A stretch of 18,124 bases of DNA from Anaerolineae bacterium (GTDB lineage Bacteria > Chloroflexota > Anaerolineae > Aggregatilineales > Phototrophicaceae): assembly GCA_028284565.1 (NCBI GenBank), contig JANQRM010000341.1, positions 1-18,124 on the forward strand, given 5' to 3'. Below, one piece after another: positions 1-6,578 of the stretch (positions are counted from its first letter, which is position 1; the number at the start of each line of letters is the position of its first letter). Below the pieces are notes generated by a model. The model saw nothing but the letters and a program-made list of their open reading frames with translations. It was not told the origin of the DNA and ran no database searches. Both the position numbers and the translations under genes were made by a program.

Positions 1-1370
1 GCCATCCCTGCGAGAATCCCGCCTCGTGCCAATGGAATCGTAATGCGCCAGACCGCCTGCCAACTGTGGAGTCCCAGACTGCGAGCGACCTCTTCAAAGC
101 GGGGGTTAATCTGAGCAAAGGCACTTTGAGTCGCACCGATGCTGAGAGGCAAATAACGAATCGAATAGCCGACAATCAATAAAGGCAGTGTCTGATAGAA
201 GGTTGGTAAATTATTCGCGGCAAACGCCACTAGTGCCAGCGCAATCACGATGCCGGGCAAGACATTCCCTGTATACGCCAGTTTCACCAGTCCTTGACTT
301 AGGCGCGATTGAGACTTCAGGAAAAGTAAGCCCAAAGGTATCGCTACGAATCCTACTGCCAGCGCAGTCAACGCACTCACTTCCACCGTGTTGCCAGCGA
401 GTTCAGTTAAACTCACTGGAACCGGGGAATCACCCGAATAATCAAGCGTCCATGATAAGAGAACCAAGATCGGCACAATCACCGCGATAAAAATAATACT
501 CGCACAGAATATCATCGCGGGAATTCGCCAGATACCCAGTTCGACGGTCCGCGCTTGGCGTTTTGCTCCTGTGCCAATGCGATAATGCTTCCCACGCGAC
601 GAGATACGATTTTCGGCAAACAACAAAACGAGCGTGAGCGCAATCAAGACAATCGCCAGCAATGACGCGCGCTCAATGCGGAAGGAGTCTGTCTGGATGA
701 AGATGGCACGTGTAAAGGCATTAAAGCGCATAACGGCTACTGCCCCAAAGTCACTTAAGGCGTAGAGTGCCGTCAACACCATCCCAGATAACAAAGCCGG
801 ATAGAGTTGTGGGAGAGTGATGCGGAAAAAGACCTGCCAGCGTCCCAAGCCCAAACTGAGTCCTGCTTCTTCGAGTGCAGGGTCATTGTTGAGGAGCGCA
901 TTACGGACAGGCAATAAAATATAGGGGAAGGTTACGAGGGTCATTGTGAGCGTCGCGCCACCCCATCCACGTATATCATGCAGACGGTCAACCCCTAATG
1001 GTTCGAGGATACCCTGTAGAATGCCTTTTGTCCCGAAAACCGCAAGGAAGGTCACGGCACTCAGATACGACGGCAAGACCATCCCCAACAAACCCAGCAC
1101 CAACCACACCCGACGATACGGCAAATCGGTGCGCGCCGTCAGCCATGCGTAGGGGACACCTATCAGGGTTGCCAATAAGGTCACAGACCCCATAAGTGCG
1201 AGACTGTTCGCTAAGACAGTTAAGGTACGGGGATTCAGAAGATACTCAATGCCCTCTTGTCCGGCACCCGTGGCGCGAACACCCAAATACCCCAAAGGGA
1301 TCAAGACGACTCCAGCGACGAGAATGGCGAAGATGACCAGCAAGTGACGAGAACGAAAGCGACTAGGCAT
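1..1370 (-). CDS. Iron(III) ABC transporter permease, FbpB/ThiP-type fused two-domain permease (3' end outside window)
   Basis: Inner-membrane permease that would form the channel of a ferric-iron importer, working with the binding protein encoded just upstream (1447-2460) and an ATPase not in this window. I translated the minus strand from the ATG at 1368-1370; it stays open to base 1, giving about 456 residues. A start helix at residues 9-30 is followed by many hydrophobic segments. Two copies of the binding-protein-dependent permease 'EAA' loop are visible: EEAGLSLGLGRWQVFFRITLP near residues 167-187 and EVARSLGLHSWQAVWRITIP near residues 428-447, so this is the fused double-permease form typical of the Fbp/Sfu/ThiP group. 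No good Shine-Dalgarno precedes the ATG (upstream bases are AAGATTTTTG), which fits translation after fbpA on one message. The gene lies 76 bp after the binding-protein stop, with a palindromic repeat in the gap. Iron is inferred from the partner; thiamine or phosphonate permeases have the same fold. Only the last part of the C-terminus is missing. Confidence 0.88.
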   Translation of the reverse strand, partial: MPSRFRSRHLLVIFAILVAGVVLIPLGYLGVRATGAGQEGIEYLLNPRTLTVLANSLALMGSVTLLATLIGVPYAWLTARTDLPYRRVWLVLGLLGMVLPSYLSAVTFLAVFGTKGILQGILEPLGVDRLHDIRGWGGATLTMTLVTFPYILLPVRNALLNNDPALEEAGLSLGLGRWQVFFRITLPQLYPALLSGMVLTALYALSDFGAVAVMRFNAFTRAIFIQTDSFRIERASLLAIVLIALTLVLLFAENRISSRGKHYRIGTGAKRQARTVELGIWRIPAMIFCASIIFIAVIVPILVLLSWTLDYSGDSPVPVSLTELAGNTVEVSALTALAVGFVAIPLGLLFLKSQSRLSQGLVKLAYTGNVLPGIVIALALVAFAANNLPTFYQTLPLLIVGYSIRYLPLSIGATQSAFAQINPRFEEVARSLGLHSWQAVWRITIPLARGGILAGM

Positions 1371-1395
1371 CAAAAATCTTGTCGGTGTTTATCGC

Positions 1396-1422
1396 AGGGG
1401 CGTACAGCTGTACGCCCTTACA
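1396..1422. repeat. Dispersed palindromic repeat, copy 1
   Basis: A perfect 20-bp palindrome, GGGCGTACAGCTGTACGCCC at 1398-1417, flanked by AG on the left and TTACA on the right. It sits in the 76-bp gap between the iron-binding protein and its permease. It shares the 14-base string TGTACGCCCTTACA with copy 4 near 16333-16346, and the GGGCG...CGCCCTTAC ends with copies 2 and 3. In RNA it would form a strong hairpin between the two cistrons, which could reduce permease expression or protect the upstream message; that is inference. Confidence 0.8.
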
Positions 1423-1446
1423 AAGGTAGAGATTATTTTGCATGAG

Positions 1447-2460
1447 TTAATAATCCAGTGCGCCACTGTCCTCAATCATGTCGACCGTTCCTTGCAAATC
1501 ATCAAGGTCGGTGAGGTCGATTTCGGGAGCTTCAATATCCGCCAATGCGGGTATATCAACTGTCGGCTCGACATCCGCAATCACCGGATATTCAAAGGTT
1601 TCCGTCGCAAAGTAGGTCTGTGCCTCTTCACTCAATAGGTATTCAATCAATTGCTGAGCCAGTTCGGGTTGGTCGGATGTTACGAGAATGCCTGCGCCTG
1701 CAATATTGACCAACGCACCAGCATCACCGCCGGGGAAGAAATGTAGTTGGGTCGTGATGTCGGGGTCATCGGCAAGGAAGCGGAAGAGATAATAGTGATT
1801 GACCAAGCCAGCGGCAATTTCGCCATCAATGACGGCTTGCACCACAGGCGTGTTGCCATCGTAGGGTTGAGTATCATTCGCCACCATGCCTTCGAGCCAT
1901 GCTCGTGTATCTTCATCCCCCAATAAGACGCGCATCGCCGTGACATTCGCACGGAAGGAACCATTCGTGGGAGCCCAACCGACCAAGCCACGCCATGACT
2001 CATCAGTCAAATCAAGAATCGATTCTGGCAATTCGAGACCATTGTCATCGAGTAATTCGGAATTATAGACCAACACCCGCGCCCGTCCACTTAGCGCGAC
2101 CCATAAATTGTCGGGTGATACAAAAGCGGGAATTTCCACCAATTCAACGAGTGATTCAGGTAATTCGGTGAGGAGTTCGGCTTTTGCCAACGCACCCAAC
2201 GCGCCCGCATCTTGTGCAATGAAGACATCCGCAGGACTATTCTCGTCCTCTTCGATAATCTGGCTGGCAACCGCATTCGTACTGCCATACAACACTTCGA
2301 CTTGAATACCGGTTGCTTCAGTAAATTGTTCTAAGACGGGACCGATGAGGCTTTCGCTCCGACCTGAATAGACCGTCAACACCTCATCTTCTTGAGCCGA
2401 TACAACACTAAACGATAAACTCAACACCAGACACACAATTGTCCATGAACGCCATTTCAT
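1447..2460 (-). CDS. Iron(III) ABC transporter substrate-binding protein, FbpA/FutA type
   Basis: Secreted binding protein that captures ferric iron and delivers it to the permease encoded next to it. I choose the ATG at 2458-2460 (337 residues) and not the in-frame ATG 54 bases upstream: the downstream start has a GGAGAA ribosome site 8 bases before it and opens directly with a signal peptide, MKWRSWTIVCLVLSLSFSVVSA, cleaved before QEDE. The mature protein starts LTVYSGRSE, a common opening of the family, giving a first candidate iron-ligand Tyr at residue 31. The adjacent Tyr pair in NHYYLF (residues 223-224) is the hallmark iron-binding pair of FbpA/FutA proteins. Length matches the family (about 330-350). 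There is no lipobox cysteine, so retention outside the membrane is unclear. It is the first gene of an operon with the permease. Candidate regulatory palindromes lie upstream at 2520-2586. Confidence 0.9.
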   Translation of the reverse strand: MKWRSWTIVCLVLSLSFSVVSAQEDEVLTVYSGRSESLIGPVLEQFTEATGIQVEVLYGSTNAVASQIIEEDENSPADVFIAQDAGALGALAKAELLTELPESLVELVEIPAFVSPDNLWVALSGRARVLVYNSELLDDNGLELPESILDLTDESWRGLVGWAPTNGSFRANVTAMRVLLGDEDTRAWLEGMVANDTQPYDGNTPVVQAVIDGEIAAGLVNHYYLFRFLADDPDITTQLHFFPGGDAGALVNIAGAGILVTSDQPELAQQLIEYLLSEEAQTYFATETFEYPVIADVEPTVDIPALADIEAPEIDLTDLDDLQGTVDMIEDSGALDY

Positions 2461-2519
2461 GGGAAGTTTCTCCAAATCATGCAACATACAGCGATTAAAA
2501 GATAGCCATTGCAATAACT

Positions 2520-2545
2520 GCCCCCTGTTGTATCAGACAAGGGGC
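2520..2545. promoter_or_regulatory. Inverted repeat in the leader of the iron-binding protein gene
   Basis: Arms of 9 bases, GCCCCCTGT at 2520-2528 and ACAAGGGGC at 2537-2545, pair with one mismatch around an 8-base loop. The centre lies about 70 bases upstream of the ATG at 2460. It could be an operator or a hairpin in the message leader. No T-run follows on the minus strand, so it is not an intrinsic terminator. Function is not shown by the sequence. Confidence 0.45.
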
Positions 2546-2571
2546 TTGACTGTCTACGCTTGTGGTCAACT

Positions 2572-2586
2572 TCACAATTGTTGTGA
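2572..2586. promoter_or_regulatory. Candidate operator TCACAATTGTTGTGA upstream of the iron operon
   Basis: A 15-bp inverted repeat with 6-bp perfect arms (TCACAA and TTGTGA) around TTG, about 112 bases upstream of the iron-binding protein start. It does not resemble the classical Fur box. Its half-site TTGTGA is shared with two nearby TGTGA-N-TCACA palindromes (2675-2685 and 3686-3696). A binding site for an iron-responsive or other dimeric regulator is a reasonable guess only. Confidence 0.4.
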
Positions 2587-2674
2587 GGTCATTTCAAAGT
2601 TGTATAGAGGTGGGTGTCTCGCTTAGGAGGGATTCAACCTTATTTTCCGCTTGGTTAAATTTTGGCGAGTAACC

Positions 2675-2685
2675 TGTGAATCACA
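2675..2685. promoter_or_regulatory. Palindrome TGTGAATCACA
   Basis: Perfect 5+1+5 inverted repeat located between the end of the TPR-like gene and the iron operon, about 215 bases upstream of the iron-binding protein ATG. It has the same arms and spacing as TGTGACTCACA at 3686-3696. The arms match CRP-family half-sites, but the spacing (1 instead of 6) does not. Possible distal operator; unproven. Confidence 0.35.
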
Positions 2686-2732
2686 AAGCTGACGAGGACT
2701 ATTTATGTCTAGAGGTGAGTTCGATTGCAGAT

Positions 2733-3665
2733 TTAATTGAACCTCAACAGGACTTTCGCGCGTTCACATTCGGTATGTAAGCCATGTTGGTCAAAGGTCT
2801 CAAATGCCGTTTGAGCGAATTCATGGGCTTTTTCGGTATGTCCCCGTTGCAGGAGGTAATCAGCTTCTTTGGTGAAATACCAGCCGACTTGACTCGGCGA
2901 TGGGATTTGCATGTAGAGCATCTTCATTTGCGCCCATTCATTTTCTGCCGATGCCCAATCATTATCGTGCTGAATCAGTATATGCGCTTGTGTGGCGTGG
3001 ATTTCTGCCATCTCAAATTTGAGGGCTAAGGGGATGGCGAGTTCTTTAGCGAGATTCAGATAGCGTTGTGCGCTTTCGACATCATCTCGCACCAGTTCGC
3101 GTTCTGCCATGATTTGATACGAATAGACCATATGACGCGCAAAGGCATCGCGTTCCGCTGAGTCAATATGGTTAAAAATAGATTGAATTTCTTCAAAGGC
3201 TTTATCAACCTCATCGTAACGTTTTAATTGACACAACACATACATCCGATTAGAAATCAAAAAGCGATAAATACTTGGGTCGGCTGTTTTGTCTAAATAG
3301 GCTATGGCTTGGTCTTGTAAGGCGAGGGCTTGGTCATAATGGGCACGTTTCTCTTTACTATTCGCCATCGTCCCCAAAGCAAACGCCATGCCTGCCTTGT
3401 CATGGATTTGCTCAGAGAGGTGAAAGGAGTTCCATAAGATGGCTTCGGCATCCATATAGTCGCCCGCGACATCATGCAAGATGGCAAGGTTCTTGGTGAT
3501 TTTGGCTTCTAGGGCGATGTCATCCATTTGTCGTGCTTGCTCAATATAGCTCTGCAACTGCTGATTATCGCGTTCAAAATCATACTCGCCCCGAATCATC
3601 TGTTCAAAAATACGGGTGGACAGCTGATCGAGAAAGCGGGATTTGGCTTGATGACTCGGTGACAT
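2733..3665 (-). CDS. TPR-like helical repeat protein, function unknown
   Basis: A 310-residue soluble protein with no signal peptide or membrane segment. The chain is almost entirely amphipathic helix pairs with TPR-like spacing. The clearest repeats are near residues 52-85 (NLAILHDVAGDYMDAEAIL), 92-125 (ALGTMANSKEKRAHYDQAL), 132-165, 171-207, 218-250 and 260-293 (EADYLLQRGHTEKAHEFAQ). Such repeats usually form a protein-binding surface. There is no catalytic, DNA-binding or kinase domain attached, although similar TPR blocks often occur in bacterial regulators, so this could be a stand-alone adaptor. The start is the ATG at 3663-3665, followed by SPSHQ; an AAGG lies upstream at a somewhat long spacing. 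A -10-like TAGAAT and a palindrome precede it (3686-3705). It points the same way as the iron operon, but the 272-bp gap with candidate operators suggests separate transcription. Confidence 0.75.
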   Translation of the reverse strand: MSPSHQAKSRFLDQLSTRIFEQMIRGEYDFERDNQQLQSYIEQARQMDDIALEAKITKNLAILHDVAGDYMDAEAILWNSFHLSEQIHDKAGMAFALGTMANSKEKRAHYDQALALQDQAIAYLDKTADPSIYRFLISNRMYVLCQLKRYDEVDKAFEEIQSIFNHIDSAERDAFARHMVYSYQIMAERELVRDDVESAQRYLNLAKELAIPLALKFEMAEIHATQAHILIQHDNDWASAENEWAQMKMLYMQIPSPSQVGWYFTKEADYLLQRGHTEKAHEFAQTAFETFDQHGLHTECERAKVLLRFN

Positions 3666-3685
3666 GCCTCATAACCTTTGTTTCA

Positions 3686-3705
3686 TGTGACTCACACCTA
3701 TTCTA
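3686..3705 (-). promoter_or_regulatory. Candidate promoter -10 and overlapping operator for the TPR-like gene
   Basis: On the minus strand a TAGAAT (3700-3705, five of six bases of the -10 consensus) is followed by the perfect palindrome TGTGAGTCACA (3686-3696), which would cover the predicted transcription start near 3693. The -35 region is not convincing. The shared context GATTAGAAT also occurs in the candidate promoter at 6523-6530. A repressor site overlapping the start is the natural reading, but it is inference. Confidence 0.4.
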
Positions 3706-3800
3706 ATCAAACTTGAGTTGTGAAAGGCTTGAGATTATTTGTGCGATTGATATGAAATCTTGATGCATTGCGTCCCTTGTGCAATTAACACAATAGCTAT

Positions 3801-3829
3801 AAAAAAAGCGAGCAACCGAAGTCACCCGC
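3801..3829 (-). terminator. Rho-independent terminator with UUCG tetraloop
   Basis: Read on the minus strand: GCGGGTGAC (3829-3821), the loop TTCG closed by C-G, then GTTGCTCGC (3816-3808), followed at once by seven T residues (3807-3801). The nine-pair stem includes three G-U pairs. The C(UUCG)G loop is an exceptionally stable tetraloop. It lies 26 bases after the stop codon of the secreted 136-residue protein and would insulate it from the TPR-like gene. Confidence 0.9.
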
Positions 3830-3854
3830 GATTAAGAAGAGGGAGGAGTGAACC

Positions 3855-4265
3855 TTAGCTGGCGTAGGGGATTCCTTCACTGAGCTTGAATTGCAGGAGA
3901 CTGGCGAAGGAGAGGTCAGGATGCAAAACAAGTTGGGAGAAATCACCATCACTATCCAGATAATTCACCGCGACTTGTCCATTCGTCAGCTTGTAGACGG
4001 CGACTGTGCCATCGGCGTTGCTGTCCAGCATCATGTTGTCATCTTCGACAGCGGCAGATTGAATCTCGTCACCACTCAAATAAATCACCTGTGACCAACT
4101 ATCATCACCAAAGGCAGTTGGCATCCACACCGTCAAGTCCCCATCATGCGAGACAAACACCGTCGCGTCATCCGCAATCGGCAAGGTCGCAGAAGCAGAG
4201 TCACTGGCAAATGCAGTCAGTGAAAGTGAAAACACGAGTATGAGTAAGAGGGTAACTTTCTTCAT
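3855..4265 (-). CDS. Small secreted protein of unknown function
   Basis: A 136-residue protein starting with a clear Sec signal peptide, MKKVTLLLILVFSLSLTAFA, cut before SDSAS. No lipobox is seen. The mature part is acidic (many Asp), beta-rich in appearance, has no cysteine, and contains the segments VFVSHDGDLTVWMP and YLSGDEIQSAAV, which read like one or two strands of a propeller or a YCII-size sandwich. I do not recognise a family. The start is firm: a strong AAGGAG ribosome site lies 8 bases upstream of the ATG at 4263-4265. A strong intrinsic terminator (3801-3829) follows the stop, so it is probably a single-gene transcript divergent from the gene at 4427. Its role is unknown. Confidence 0.75.
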   Translation of the reverse strand: MKKVTLLLILVFSLSLTAFASDSASATLPIADDATVFVSHDGDLTVWMPTAFGDDSWSQVIYLSGDEIQSAAVEDDNMMLDSNADGTVAVYKLTNGQVAVNYLDSDGDFSQLVLHPDLSFASLLQFKLSEGIPYAS

Positions 4266-4388
4266 CAGATTGGCTCCTTTTGAGCTTGGTAATTCGATAC
4301 CCCCACTCTGCCAGCGCAGGATGAATTTTTTGTGGAGAAGTTGTTAGGCGTGTGTAAATAAGTCATGAAGTTGTGATGAAGATGATTT

Positions 4389-4397
4389 TGGTATAAT
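4389..4397 (+). promoter_or_regulatory. Extended -10 promoter (TGG-TATAAT)
   Basis: A perfect TATAAT at 4392-4397 preceded by TGG gives an extended -10 element. TTGTGA at 4371-4376 could be a poor -35 with a 15-base spacer. Transcription would start near 4404, which leaves about 22 leader bases before the preferred ATG at 4427 and argues against the upstream ATG at 4406. Confidence 0.6.
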
Positions 4398-4426
4398 ACA
4401 AAGAGATGGATGGCAGAGGTTGCTCA

Positions 4427-5389
4427 ATGACTGAGAAGAAGAAAAACACCGCCCACACTAAATTCCTCAAACGCCTGCTGATGGCTTCGGTTGTGTATAG
4501 CGTATTGATTACAGTCATGTTGGTGATTACGATTGAGCAACAGCCAAGAGTCATTACTCCAACTCTCTCAAGTGAAGTTGACCAATTTTCCGTACAAGCG
4601 ACCTTATTACTATTACAACTCACAGTCTCTGCTGAAGCCGATGCTACCGCTACTGCAGAGGCTATAGCCTCTTTTGAACCGATCTCAACGATGAGTGCTG
4701 ATGCCCAAACTGAATTGCGAGAAGACTGGCTCACAATCATCGAAACTGAAGTCGGCTTCTCGCATCACGTCTTGACCCAATTGGTTGAGGATCGTATTCA
4801 GTATGTCCTCCAAGAAATAGATCATCGGAATGAAAGTCGTAGCCATAGCCGTATTCGTAATGACCTTCCGCCGGATTTTGAAATCACCTCTGAAAGATTG
4901 ACTTATGAGGGGGATAATTACATCGTCGTACGCTTGCCATACTATTTGCAAAGTAATTCGCATGTTGTTTTGCTCTTTCGACAAACAGATGAAGATATTG
5001 TTCTGATGTTCGATAGTCGGGAGTTTGATTTATCATGCTGTTATTCATGGTTCGGGGACTTTGCAGACAGAAACGGTAATGACTATCCCGATATCAGCAT
5101 ACATGCCTCTACTAATGACAACTATCCAAATAGTGGACTCGCTTTAATTGAACTCCGCCCCAATAGAGAATGGGTCAATCTAACAGACGGAATCTCAGCC
5201 CGTATGATGCGATTTGTTGATTTTGAGAAAGATGGCATCTTAGAACTCGAAACACTCCAGCATCCACAGATACCATCATCCATATGGAACAAAATAAACT
5301 ATCGAGACGATTACTGGACTCTTCGCTGGTATCAATGGGATGGAGAAAGCTATGTCCCCTTGCCTGTGTTCGGGGACATGGATGATTAA
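4427..5389 (+). CDS. Membrane-anchored extracytoplasmic protein with a DxNGNDxxD calcium-loop-like motif
   Basis: A 320-residue protein with a basic N-terminus, one membrane helix (about residues 17-36, LLMASVVYSVLITVMLVITI) and the rest presumably outside the membrane. Residues 57-82 form a short helix with an Ala/Thr run (ADATATAEAIA) like the repeats of the kinase at 7919. The outer part has a segment near residues 206-224, WFGDFADRNGNDYPDISI, which resembles the calcium-binding loops of FG-GAP/VCBS or dockerin-like modules. A second looser copy, RFVDFEKDGILELE, lies near residues 262-275, so a small propeller-like domain is plausible. I do not recognise the family. I choose ATG 4427 over ATG 4406 because an AGAGG ribosome site lies 7 bases before it and the promoter at 4392 would make the earlier start almost leaderless. 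It is followed on the other strand by a convergent small gene. Confidence 0.7.
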   Translation: MTEKKKNTAHTKFLKRLLMASVVYSVLITVMLVITIEQQPRVITPTLSSEVDQFSVQATLLLLQLTVSAEADATATAEAIASFEPISTMSADAQTELREDWLTIIETEVGFSHHVLTQLVEDRIQYVLQEIDHRNESRSHSRIRNDLPPDFEITSERLTYEGDNYIVVRLPYYLQSNSHVVLLFRQTDEDIVLMFDSREFDLSCCYSWFGDFADRNGNDYPDISIHASTNDNYPNSGLALIELRPNREWVNLTDGISARMMRFVDFEKDGILELETLQHPQIPSSIWNKINYRDDYWTLRWYQWDGESYVPLPVFGDMDD

Positions 5390-5393
5390 TATG

Positions 5394-5423
5394 AAAAACA
5401 GTGGATACTAATCACTAACCACT
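5394..5423 (-). terminator. Candidate terminator of the small membrane protein gene
   Basis: Arms AGTGGATA (5400-5407) and TAACCACT (5416-5423) pair in seven of eight positions around an 8-base loop. On the minus strand the hairpin is followed by G and five T residues (5398-5394). It begins 13 bases after the stop of the minus-strand gene ending at 5437. The stem is only moderately GC rich, so efficiency is uncertain. It overlaps the heptamer repeats at 5407-5434. Confidence 0.5.
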
Positions 5424-5434
5424 AAAAACTAAAC
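5407..5434. repeat. Four tandem ACTAA-type heptamers
   Basis: Consecutive 7-base units ACTAATC, ACTAACC, ACTAAAA, ACTAAAC. Two further inverted units (ACTAAAA ACTAAAA read on the minus strand) lie at 5686-5702 on the other side of the small gene. A 14-bp match, CACTAAAAACTAAA, occurs at 5420-5433 and inverted at 5689-5702. This may be a short strand-slippage repeat. Confidence 0.6.
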
Positions 5435-5436
5435 TT

Positions 5437-5610
5437 CTATACCTCGACTTCGTCTTGCTTACGGACAAAGTTCCAAGACAAACCAGACAAAATAAAGAAG
5501 ACCATGCCTAAAAAGAGCGCAATATTCGTCTCCAGCACATTAAATGCCATAGCCATAAAGAAAATAACTCCAATTGCTGATAATACAGGTGGAATCATGC
5601 GATTGTTCAT
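5437..5610 (-). CDS. Small two-helix membrane protein, unknown function
   Basis: A 57-residue protein, MNNRMIPPVLSAIGV..., with two hydrophobic stretches: about residues 8-24 and 29-46, separated by NVLETN, and a charged tail RKQDEVEV. Both ends would face the cytoplasm by the positive-inside rule. I place the start at the ATG at 5608-5610 because an AGGGGA ribosome site lies about 7 bases before it; an ATG 33 bases further upstream is in frame but has no such site. No family is recognised. It is convergent with the gene ending at 5389, and it is bordered by heptamer repeats on both sides. Confidence 0.6.
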   Translation of the reverse strand: MNNRMIPPVLSAIGVIFFMAMAFNVLETNIALFLGMVFFILSGLSWNFVRKQDEVEV

Positions 5611-5685
5611 GTGATTGTCCCCTAACCATGCCGACGTTGACACAAGTGTAGGGAGTCAAGGCGATTTCAGCAAGGAATTGATTCC

Positions 5686-5702
5686 GTTTTTAGTTTTTAG
5701 TG
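5686..5702. repeat. Inverted partner of the ACTAA heptamer repeat
   Basis: GTTTTTAGTTTTTAGTG; its reverse complement holds two ACTAAAA units and matches 14 bases of the array at 5407-5434. It lies upstream of the 57-residue membrane protein gene. Confidence 0.5.
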
Positions 5703-5770
5703 ATTTGTTTGAGTTCTCATTAAGCATGTCATGTTAGATGAGAGAATATTTATGCCCAAAATACGTTTAT

Positions 5771-5818
5771 GTAGGGGCGATGGTCTCTTGTGTCTACGCG
5801 AGCGCGAATCGCCCTTAC
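5771..5818. repeat. Dispersed palindromic repeat, copy 2
   Basis: Terminal arms GTAGGGGCGAT (5771-5781) and ATCGCCCTTAC (5808-5818) are inverted with one mismatch and enclose 26 bases. The right half, TGTCTACGCGAGCGCGAATC onward, is nearly identical to copy 3 (6579-6627), differing by G/A at one site. It lies about 80 bases after the stop of the P-loop kinase gene, in direct orientation to copy 3 on that gene's other side. Confidence 0.8.
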
Positions 5819-5899
5819 CAATATTGTGCTTATTTTTATGGATTCGCGTCTTTATGATGTTATCCATAATTCAGGTTGATTAGTTTATTGAAAAGACAA

Positions 5900-6475
5900 T
5901 CAGGGTGTGAACTGTAAGTGGGTGATGAGTAAGTCTAATTTCGTCAACAAATCCGCTTCTGTGCCATCATTGACGAGCGTGTAATCTGCAATGGCGATGG
6001 GTCCGCCCTTTTCTAAATATTCAATCTCTTGCCAATCACGGGCTTCGGCTTCGGCAGGGGTCAGGGGGCGTTCTGGACGATTGCCGAGTCGTTCATAACG
6101 CAGATGACGGGGAGCAACAACCGCCACCACCACCATCGGCACACCCAGTTCCGCATGTAAGAGCCGATACTCACTCCAACTGTACAAGCCATCAATTACC
6201 AGCACCGAATGTTCGGCTAATGCCTGCTGGAGATGGGATAAGGCACGTTGGGCAATCGCATCCATGCCATCCAGTCGGCGGAGTTCCTCCCGCACGGTAC
6301 GTTCATTTTGCGGATTCACCGCCAACCCGCGCCGAATCACCTCATCCACGACGATTTTGCCAAAGCGAAATTGAACATAGCCCTGTGCTTGTAGATAGGT
6401 CGCGCATGATGTTTTGCCCGACCCCGGCATCCCAACCAATGCCAAGGCGCGCGGTGGTCTGGATGCATCCCGCAT
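5900..6475 (-). CDS. P-loop nucleotide kinase, UPF0200 / dephospho-CoA-kinase-like
   Basis: A 191-residue cytoplasmic NMP-kinase-fold protein. The Walker A motif GMPGSGKT is at residues 15-22. A short helix FGKIVVDEVIRRGLAVNPQNERTVREELRR (38-67), the strand VLVIDGLYSWSEYRLL (91-106) and the arginine-rich lid APRHLRYERLGNRPERP (121-137) follow. The C-terminal ADYTLVNDGT (163-172) matches the IADY.IVN.GS ending of dephospho-CoA kinase-like kinases. The order and spacing of these motifs agree best, from memory, with the UPF0200 family known mainly from archaea; the substrate is not established there, so I assign none. The ATG at 6473-6475 follows a GAGG at short spacing. A promoter with TGGAAA-N17-TAGAAT is seen at 6523-6551. 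The gene is alone on its strand and is flanked by two near-identical palindromic repeats. Confidence 0.82.
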   Translation of the reverse strand: MRDASRPPRALALVGMPGSGKTSCATYLQAQGYVQFRFGKIVVDEVIRRGLAVNPQNERTVREELRRLDGMDAIAQRALSHLQQALAEHSVLVIDGLYSWSEYRLLHAELGVPMVVVAVVAPRHLRYERLGNRPERPLTPAEAEARDWQEIEYLEKGGPIAIADYTLVNDGTEADLLTKLDLLITHLQFTP

Positions 6476-6522
6476 ACTGCCTCACTTTTGCTCAATTGTT
6501 CATGAAATCAAGACGGAATGAT

Positions 6523-6551
6523 ATTCTAATCGTTAGTCAGCGAATTTTCCA
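6523..6551 (-). promoter_or_regulatory. Candidate sigma-70-type promoter of the P-loop kinase gene
   Basis: On the minus strand TGGAAA (6551-6546, four of six) is followed by a 17-base spacer and TAGAAT (6528-6523, five of six). The start would be near 6516, giving a leader of about 40 bases to the ATG at 6475. Confidence 0.45.
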
Positions 6552-6578
6552 TCGTGACCTTATCTTGAAAATATGTCT

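Noticed and set aside
188..490. 100-codon plus-strand frame opposite the iron permease
   Set aside because: Antisense to a permease frame with two EAA loops; no ribosome site or protein-like composition.
2572..2586. Fur box upstream of the iron operon
   Set aside because: The palindrome TCACAATTGTTGTGA does not match the GATAAT-type repeats of classical Fur sites, so I call it only a candidate operator.
5644..5899. tRNA or small RNA gene in the gap before the P-loop kinase
   Set aside because: No cloverleaf, TTCGA loop or CCA end; only the palindromic repeat and AT-rich sequence are seen.
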